DNA of 64,000 nt. Origin: Spirodela intermedia. Lineage: Eukaryota; Streptophyta; Magnoliopsida; Alismatales; Araceae. The stretch covers positions 3,481,501-3,545,500 of the forward strand of contig LR746278.1 of NCBI GenBank assembly GCA_902729315.2, read 5' to 3'. Of this stretch, positions 57,591-64,000 are shown piece by piece. Each line of letters starts with the position of its first letter. Position 1 is the stretch's first letter. A model generated the notes under the pieces. That model worked only from the letters and a program-made list of their open reading frames with translations, did not search any database and had not been told where the DNA came from. The position numbers and the translations under genes were made by a program.

Positions 57591-60500
57591 ATGTCTCGCA
57601 AAGGGCTCATGGAGCAGGACCTCAGTAAGCTGGATGTGACCAAGTTGCATCCGCTTTCGCCAGAGGTTATCTCCCGGCAGGCTACAATCAATATCGGTAA
57701 GGTCTCCCATCATATTTTATACGGGAGAAGACTGTTCATCGCATGCCCCCCCGCGGCCAGTCACCACCAGTCGTACCACCTATAGAAATTATTCCAAGAT
57801 AATTTTTGATTGGATTATAATCTCGTGCATTATAAGAAAGGTGTCAGCTTTCTGTAATCTGGAAAGAATTTCCTGGGAATGCCTTGGTGGGTGAGAAGAA
57901 GCTGGAGGGAGAAAGTATTTTCTAACGTGAATGAACGAATACAAGAGGTTCTTTGCAAGGTGAGGCCTATCAGTGAAGCATAGGATCAGTCAACAGCTGT
58001 TGATGAGGTGCATGGTTTGGTTGCTTAGTGAACAGTTGAAATGGGAATAAATGTTCTTAAAACAATGGCATCAGAGAGGAGAATCGGCCGCTTCTTCCTC
58101 CCCCAAGACTGAGACTGGTTGCAAGAGAAGCTTCTTCGTAGAGATTGAGGATGACAGGACATTAGAAAGGTTTACCTAATCAGAAGTTAGAAAGTGTTTT
58201 AAAGAGTAAGTTTGGGGAGGTTGAATATATGGAGCACTGTCCAAAACAGCTGAAAAGGAGTTGAGGTGCGGTATGAAAACCAGGGAATGTTGCCTCTTGC
58301 ATGCGTATTCTGTGAGATTTCACTGTTACTAAATATGTGCCATTGCTGGTTTGGGCTAGCAAGACTAAAGGATGTTTGATATTCATCAAATTCTTTATCC
58401 TACCCATTCCATAGTTATTCCAGAAAAGAAACCAAACCTTCATACCGGTTGCCAGAAAGTTATGACTCATACGTTTGAAAAAACAGAATGAAAGGACATC
58501 CTAAACAGCCTTTGTTGATTATTTCGCTTTCTGAAGTTGGCAGATCTAAGTTATGAGGTTATTTCTGCCTGAACAGGGGAAAATTTGTAGTCTTTCAAGG
58601 TAGATTTTGAAAGAGCACAGCATTCAGTGACTTGGAAGCGTTATCAATCGGACAATTTTTTTGATGGGTGTTAGGAAAAATAGATGATTTGAAGAAGGAG
58701 TTGTCTCTCAATAGCCCAACTTTCTTCCTACATCTTCTTGTTGTTCAGCCAGACAGCTTCACGGGGAAGAACAATGTTATGATTGGCATAATAAAGATCA
58801 TTAGTAATGGTGCGGGAATAGGGCGGTGTCTTTCAACTAATCCCTGCTTCATATGGTAAAAGCTTTAAAGTCTCAAAAATCCAGAATAATTATCCCAAAG
58901 AGCATGATTGTGAGAGTTGGAAAGATGAGAATAATTCCCCTGCCCGGGGAGACTGCCTTATCCCATATGAGATCATTGAGTCTTGCTCAAATACATGATT
59001 TTGAGCTTGAAGTTCCTTGCACTTTTATGAAAAGTATTGAGGAGATTAGAAGCTCTTGTTTTTTCTCAAAGGGACTTGAAAAGAATGTTAAGATTGACAT
59101 CTCATCAAGTTGGACGATTTTTAGGAGAAGGGAGGCAAGAATGGGGTTGGTGAAAGTTCAGGAACACAGCAAAGCATTACTCCTGAAGCATTTTCTAGAA
59201 TAGGAGAAGAGTATGGTATATACATCACGTACCTATCTAATTACCAACCATTCAAGTTCCAGATGCTGATCTCACATGGGTTTCTTTGGCCTTGAACTCA
59301 TTCATGAGTTCATAGAAAAGTCTTAACCAGTAGGAAGAGATTCTTTTGATTCGAATAGCATGGTTCTGGTGAAAGTTTTGATGAAGACCATTGTGCTTTG
59401 TGAGTCCATTTCTGTGAACATCTGATGCATCCGTTTAAAACCTATGTGCTGAAGGTAGAGTAATATCTCGCTCTAGAGTTGGTGTTTGATTTGATCCCAA
59501 TGAAGGTACAGTATGATTCTAATGAAGGGCTTATCTCATTCAATGGGACTAGATTTTTTGCATTATATCAGATGAATTCGTGCATCGATTTAACGAATAT
59601 TGTACGAAAGTTAGAGTTTGATGAACTTTATTGCTGCATATTCCATTTCTTACATGGTTCCTTCCCTCTCATTCCAGAGCAAATCCTAACCTGTTGTAAG
59701 CTCCTCTCGAGTATACACGACTTTGGTCTTTGACTTTTTTCTCAGCGCTTGTAAATTTTCTTAACCAGGTACAATTGGTCATGTGGCCCATGGAAAGTCA
59801 ACGGTTGTCAAAGCAATATCTGGTGTGCAGGTAAAACCGTGAGATAATACTCTGCAGTGCCCGATGATTTATCTAACCTTGATCTCAATGCTTCGGATAT
59901 TTTAGGAGAGATTATTTTATTGAACAATGGAGCATACAAAGCTAGGATCTTGGAAAAATGACGAAGCATATTTATAAATTACCCATAAAAAAATACTATG
60001 AACAATTTGATTCATTAAGATTTATATATTTTTTTTCATAAATCCTAATGGTAGAAGATCCGTCTGTGTCTCCTCCCATCTGCAGACCGTGCGTTTTAAG
60101 AACGAGCTCGAGCGTAATATCACCATCAAACTCGGGTATGCAAATGCAAAGATATACAAGTGCGAAGATGAACGGTGCCCCCGTCCCATGTCCTACAAGT
60201 ATGACCGAACCTGCATGAACTCTATTTTTCTCATTTTTTAATTTTTAATTTTTGCATAACTCATTTTTATTATTATTCATGAGCTGGGGCCATATTTTCA
60301 GGGCCTATGGAAGTGGAAAGGAAGACAGCCCTTTTTGTGACGTGCCCGGATTTGAGAATGCTAGGATGAGGCTGTTGAGGCATGTTTCCTTCGTTGACTG
60401 CCCAGTGAGTGGTCAATCTTCATGGCAGCACTCTCATCAGCACATGAACAGCCATTTTCCTAACCTTTTTTTTAATCTAAAAGATTTAATTTATTTTATT

Positions 60501-61898
60501 TTTTCTGTGAAAAGTATAGATGCTTATTTTCGTCCTCTGATGATGTTCTGTTGACCCAGGGCCACGACATCCTCATGGCCACGATGCTGAATGGAGCCGC
60601 CATCATGGATGGGGCGCTGCTGCTGATAGCCGGCAACGAGAGCTGCCCGCAGCCTCAGACCTCCGAGCACCTGGCGGCTGTTGAGATCATGCGTCTGAAG
60701 CACATTATCATCCTGCAGAACAAGATCGACCTCATCCAAGAGAGCGTGGCAATCAACCAGCACGAGGCGATCCAGAGCTTTATTCAGGTGGGTGGGTCAA
60801 CGGAGGAGGGGTGGCAGTGCCCCCGCTGGAGAAAGATCCTTCTTCGTGGCGGGATTTTCTAAATTCTACTTGTTCTTTGTCTTTTTTTGCAGGGCACGAT
60901 CGCTGACGGGGCCCCGGTGGTGCCGATCTCCGCCCAGCTGAAGTACAACATCGACGTGGTCTGCGAGTACCTGGTCAACAAGATCCCGATCCCCGAGAGG
61001 AACTTCGTCGCACCCCCGAACATGATCGTCATCCGTTCGTTTGACGTCAACAAGCCTGGGTTTGAGGTGGATGAGATAAGAGGCGGAGTCGCCGGTGGTA
61101 GCATCCTTAGGGTGGGTTGACCGATGCCCTCTTGCAGCCGCATTTGTTTTTCCCGGAAGAACTGACCCATACCCGGTAATTATTAAAGTCAACGTTTGCT
61201 CTTCCCATTGCTTTTTTTTTTCTTCTGTGCAGGGCGTTCTGAAAGTCAACCAGTTCATCGAGGTCCGCCCCGGGATTGTGGTCAAGGATGAGAGCGGCAA
61301 CATCAAGTGCACGCCGATATATTCCAGAATAGTTTCTCTGTATGCAGAGCAGAACGAGCTACAGTTTGCTGTGCCTGGAGGCCTCATCGGGGTTGGCACC
61401 ACCATGGACCCCACGTTGACCAGGGCTGACCGGCTGGTTGGCCAGGTCCTCGGAGAGGTCGGCTCCCTGCCCGACGTCTTCGTCGAGCTCGAGGTGAGAA
61501 CCCCCTCCCAAAATCTGACCTTGGTCAACCCTCCTTCCCGAAGAAAGGTGGACGTGGATTGACTTTTTCTTTTGTATTGTTGTTTACTATTTCAGGTGAA
61601 TTTCTTCCTGCTGAGGCGGCTGTTGGGGGTGAGGACAAAGGGGACGGAGAAGCAGGGCAAGGTGTCGAAGCTGGCCAAGGGGGAGATTCTCATGCTGAAC
61701 ATCGGCTCAATGTCAACGGGGGCGCGTGTGGTCGCCGTGAGGAACGACCTAGCGAAGCTGCAGCTGACGGCACCGGTCTGCACCAGCCGCGGGGAGAAGG
61801 TGGCTCTCAGCCGGCGCGTGGAGAAGCACTGGCGGCTGATCGGATGGGGCCAGATTCAGGCCGGCGTGACCCTCGACGTGCCCCCCAGCCCCATTTGA
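57591..61898 (+). CDS. Translation initiation factor eIF2 subunit gamma
   Basis: Coding exons: 57591-57696, 59769-59830, 60086-60198, 60302-60404, 60560-60787, 60893-61111, 61233-61493 and 61596-61898. All joins are GT-AG and keep phase, giving 464 aa, the usual plant length. eIF2-gamma is the GTPase core of eIF2 that carries initiator Met-tRNA to the 40S subunit. Visible motifs: G1 GHVAHGKST (39-47), the G3 region VDCPGHD (125-131) and NKID (182-185). The zinc-knuckle insert (82-106) has Cys82, Cys87 and Cys106, but Ser92 where plant and animal proteins normally have a cysteine. Domains II and III follow (about 215-464), with [15 protein letters not shown] and the C-terminal [11 protein letters not shown] leader intron ends in CTTCCAG at 57567, so the 5' UTR is split; its first exon is probably the GC-rich 57000-57340. 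Exons 5-8 are markedly GC-richer than 1-4. Confidence 0.95.
57697..59768 (+). other. Intron 1 of the eIF2-gamma gene (2.07 kb)
   Basis: Donor ATCG|GTAAGG and acceptor TTAACCAG. The intron holds open frames (58180-58470 minus and 58853-59203 plus) that match no known family. A short [12 protein letters not shown] peptide near 58600 resembles a LINE reverse-transcriptase block but has no supporting context. Confidence 0.7.
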
Positions 61899-62167
61899 GA
61901 TTATTTACTAGAGAGAGAAAATATTAAGAGAGATAAGAGAGATAAGAGAGAGAGAGAGAGAGAGAGATGCCGCTGCGGTGGGACGGTTTTTGTCGGGAGA
62001 ATAGTGGAAGGAGAAGAAGACAGCGGAGCGGAGGTATGATGAGCATTTGATTTCTTCCTTTTCGCATTTGTTGGAAGAGAATTTGGTATTTGTTTTCCGA
62101 TTTTTTATGTATCAAATCTTTCTGGCCATCCTGGCTGCTGGGTATTTCTCTCTTCCTCTCTCTCTTC

Positions 62168-62222
<55 letters not shown>

Positions 62223-62320
62223 TTATCTCTCTTTATCTCTATCTCTCGCTATCCATTTATCTCGCCCTCTCTCTCTATCTGTTCCTCTCTCTCTGACATG
62301 AATACGACTCCATAGTGGGA
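61899..62320. repeat. eIF2-gamma 3' flank with GA and CT microsatellites
   Basis: A (GAGATAA)n/(GA)n run lies at 61911-61967, directly after the stop and thus in the 3' UTR. A long CT-rich run occupies 62150-62300. The two are purine-rich on opposite strands and could pair if transcribed together. Confidence 0.75.
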
Positions 62321-63300
62321 ATGTCCGAGCTGCCGACAGTCCGCCGAGCGGTGGCCAGCTGTCGGTTCGCCGTCAAATCATCATAAAACGGCGGTCAACC
62401 GAAGAACGGCAGTTCGCACCGTCAAACCGACGCTTAAAGAGTGAGGCGTACGGCCCGTGTGATCCGCCGGCGAGGCCACTCTGGCGATCATAATATCTCG
62501 ATAAATATCTTCTTGACGCCGCCGCGCACACACAGAAAACAGCCGGTTTTACCATTTTTATATTACAGCAGTCAAAGTTTTCCTAAATCAGACAATAGCC
62601 TGAGAGTGAACGTAATAAATAGCGTAATATACCATATTTCCCCTCCAAAAACCTAAATTTATCCGGAGTCAACCCATTTTTTATAAAATAAAATCATTAA
62701 ATAAGTATATTAATATAATTGGTGCTATAAATAAGCTGACTATGTGTGGTCAACGCAGAGTTACACTATTGGTATATAACTATTGCGGGTGTTATCATCA
62801 GCGTATGTTACATCCACATGAGCAAGGGTTGACCTAGTATTCAAAAGCATTTTTTTTGTTGTTGTTGTGGAAATGCGTTGAGTTCATAGTCAACCCCTAA
62901 TAAGGCCTGATGTTTTGTCATGGATCATGGGTTCTTTTTTCGTCCTTATTTTCTTTTTCATGGAAAATAGTAGTAAATAAACATCCTACGTAGCTAGAAA
63001 GTCAAAACTTACCAGAAAAAGAAACATTTAATTGTAGAATAATCAGTTTTAGAATGGAGAAAATTATCTGCAAAACTGATCAGCTTAAAATGAACAAATG
63101 TGGGAATTCTAGAATAAAACTTTAAAGAGAGAGAGCGAGAGAGAGAAATAAGTCAAAATCTTCTCAATGGTGCATGGCTTTTTTTTTTTACCTTTTTAGA
63201 AAGTCAACGATGAGATCCAAGGATATTGTTCTTTATTTTATTTTAATTTTTTTTTAACGATCTGCAATGGTCAGAATCCCGTGGACGTAGACGGCGATCA
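62321..63300. other. Intergenic DNA, nothing recognised
   Basis: Starts with a GC-rich stretch containing GGTCAACCGAAGAACGGC-type text with partial inverted symmetry near 62330-62440, then becomes AT-rich. A short GA run lies at 63125-63147. No gene was supported. Confidence 0.4.
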
Positions 63301-63441
63301 TAGTGAGTGAGTTCGTTGTTGGGCAGTTTTTGGTGAAACCCGCTCGCGTTGGATACTAGTCGTTGGACACCGGGATTCGTGACGGCCGTTACCTGGCCCC
63401 CCACGCCGCGGGCCCTGTGGAAGCGCTTAACGGACGTTAAG

Positions 63442-63442
63442 G

Positions 63443-63476
<34 letters not shown>
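63442..63476. repeat. (GA)n microsatellite in the synaptotagmin-like leader
   Basis: About 17 GA units, 160 bases before the start codon of the last gene; the tract is probably in its 5' UTR or core promoter. Confidence 0.85.
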
Positions 63477-63482
<6 letters not shown>

Positions 63483-63631
63483 GGTGGAGAAACGTTGCGG
63501 CAGTGCCGGGATTGGGATCGGGGAGGAAGACGGAAGGATCAGGACGGGCTAGGGACAGCGGCAGAGTACTGCCGCGTTGATACCCGAGGGAAGAGCGGTA
63601 GCGAGAGCTGCCGGAGAAGGAGGCGAGAAAG

Positions 63632-64000
63632 ATGGGGCTGATCTCGGGCATGTTGATGGGGATGGCGGTGGGGATTGCGCTGGTAGCGGGGTGGGATCGA
63701 ATGATGAGATACCGCAGCACCCAGCGCATCGCCAAGGTAGATATTGCTTTCTCGCCCGACCGTTACTTCTCTTTGCTTGGTTAATTTTTCTGGTTTATCT
63801 CAGGTTCCTGGTATGTCCTTCCGAACAGGGGTCCCCAGGGCGTTGAATTATGGCTTACTTTTGGGTTTTAATTGCTTCCTTGCATTTCATTTCGATCGTT
63901 TCTGGAGGATGGCTAAAATGCAGTTTTCTTGGACTCGGAAAGATCTATAGTGTAATTGGAGTTCCTAATCCTTTTTTCCATAAAGTTCTCTTGAATTCTC
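63632..64000 (+). CDS. Synaptotagmin-like C2-domain protein (SYT4/5 type), first exon, cut by window end
   Basis: Only coding exon 1 (63632-63736, 35 codons) and part of intron 1 are inside the window. The peptide begins MGLISGMLMGMAVGIALVAG, a single hydrophobic N-terminal anchor, followed by WDRMMRYRSTQRIAK and a GT donor (AAG|GTAGAT). This matches the N-terminus of plant SYT4/SYT5-type proteins, in which the anchor is followed by MMR.RS..RIAKA, an SMP lipid-binding domain and C2 domains that tether the ER to the plasma membrane. The SMP and C2 parts lie beyond the window, so the assignment rests on 35 residues. Short open frames at 63577-63950 in other phases are not genes. Confidence 0.7.

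Noticed and set aside
58560-58660. LINE reverse-transcriptase-like peptide in the eIF2-gamma intron
   Set aside because: A single 12-residue resemblance ([12 protein letters not shown]) with no neighbouring LINE blocks in order; not enough to call an element.
58853-59203. 116-codon open frame in eIF2-gamma intron 1
   Set aside because: No splice sites that would join it to the gene in phase and no known homologue.
60866-61528. 220-codon minus-strand open frame opposite eIF2-gamma
   Set aside because: Crosses the introns of the real gene and has no domain; it is an antisense shadow.

Overview
The window is nuclear DNA of a flowering plant. Six protein genes are recognisable by homology: psaF, a truncated XS-domain (SGS3/FDM-like) gene, a MYC-type bHLH factor, a SCARECROW-like 23 GRAS protein, an OTU deubiquitinase and eIF2-gamma. 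A seventh, a synaptotagmin-like (SYT4/5-type) gene, starts at the right edge. Very GC-rich third codon positions in the intron-poor genes, AT-rich intergenic DNA, abundant GA/CT microsatellites and a mix of Ty1-copia and Ty3-gypsy remnants suggest a monocot, perhaps a commelinid. That lineage call is an inference; nothing here identifies the species.

Layout. 1-2.5 kb: psaF (+) converging on a three-exon XS-domain gene (-) that lacks its usual C-terminal XH domain. 3.3-16.3 kb: decayed retrotransposons, namely a + strand copia remnant, a + strand gypsy element with both LTRs and a primer-binding site, and a - strand copia element interrupted by a probable nested insertion. 17.4-22 kb: GC-richer non-coding DNA with two copies of a dispersed repeat (called R here). 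22.3-24.0 kb: the bHLH gene with G-box, TATA box and CT-rich leader. 25.5-33.0 kb: a direct duplication of about 2.1-2.6 kb (copies A and B). Each copy contains an R repeat, a long inverted repeat, a GA-rich tract and a following LTR-like segment; a copia fragment separates them. 33-37 kb: AT-rich DNA with nothing recognised. 38.0-39.3 kb: SCL23 (-). 39.3-53.4 kb: an intergenic region with a triple G-box, then the nine-coding-exon OTU gene, whose 4-kb intron holds copia debris. 53.4-56.9 kb: a gypsy integrase remnant (-). 57.0-61.9 kb: eIF2-gamma (+), eight coding exons. 63.6 kb to end: first exon of the synaptotagmin-like gene.

The genes are unrelated in pathway (photosystem I, RNA-directed silencing, jasmonate-type transcription, root/bundle-sheath patterning, ubiquitin editing, translation initiation, membrane contact sites), as expected for a plant chromosome; there are no operons. 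Exon boundaries were deduced by hand from GT/GC-AG sites, phase and family similarity, and give uninterrupted proteins of 221 aa (OTU) and 464 aa (eIF2-gamma). The most unusual material is the duplicated block with nested inverted repeats at 25.5-33 kb and the R-repeat family around it.
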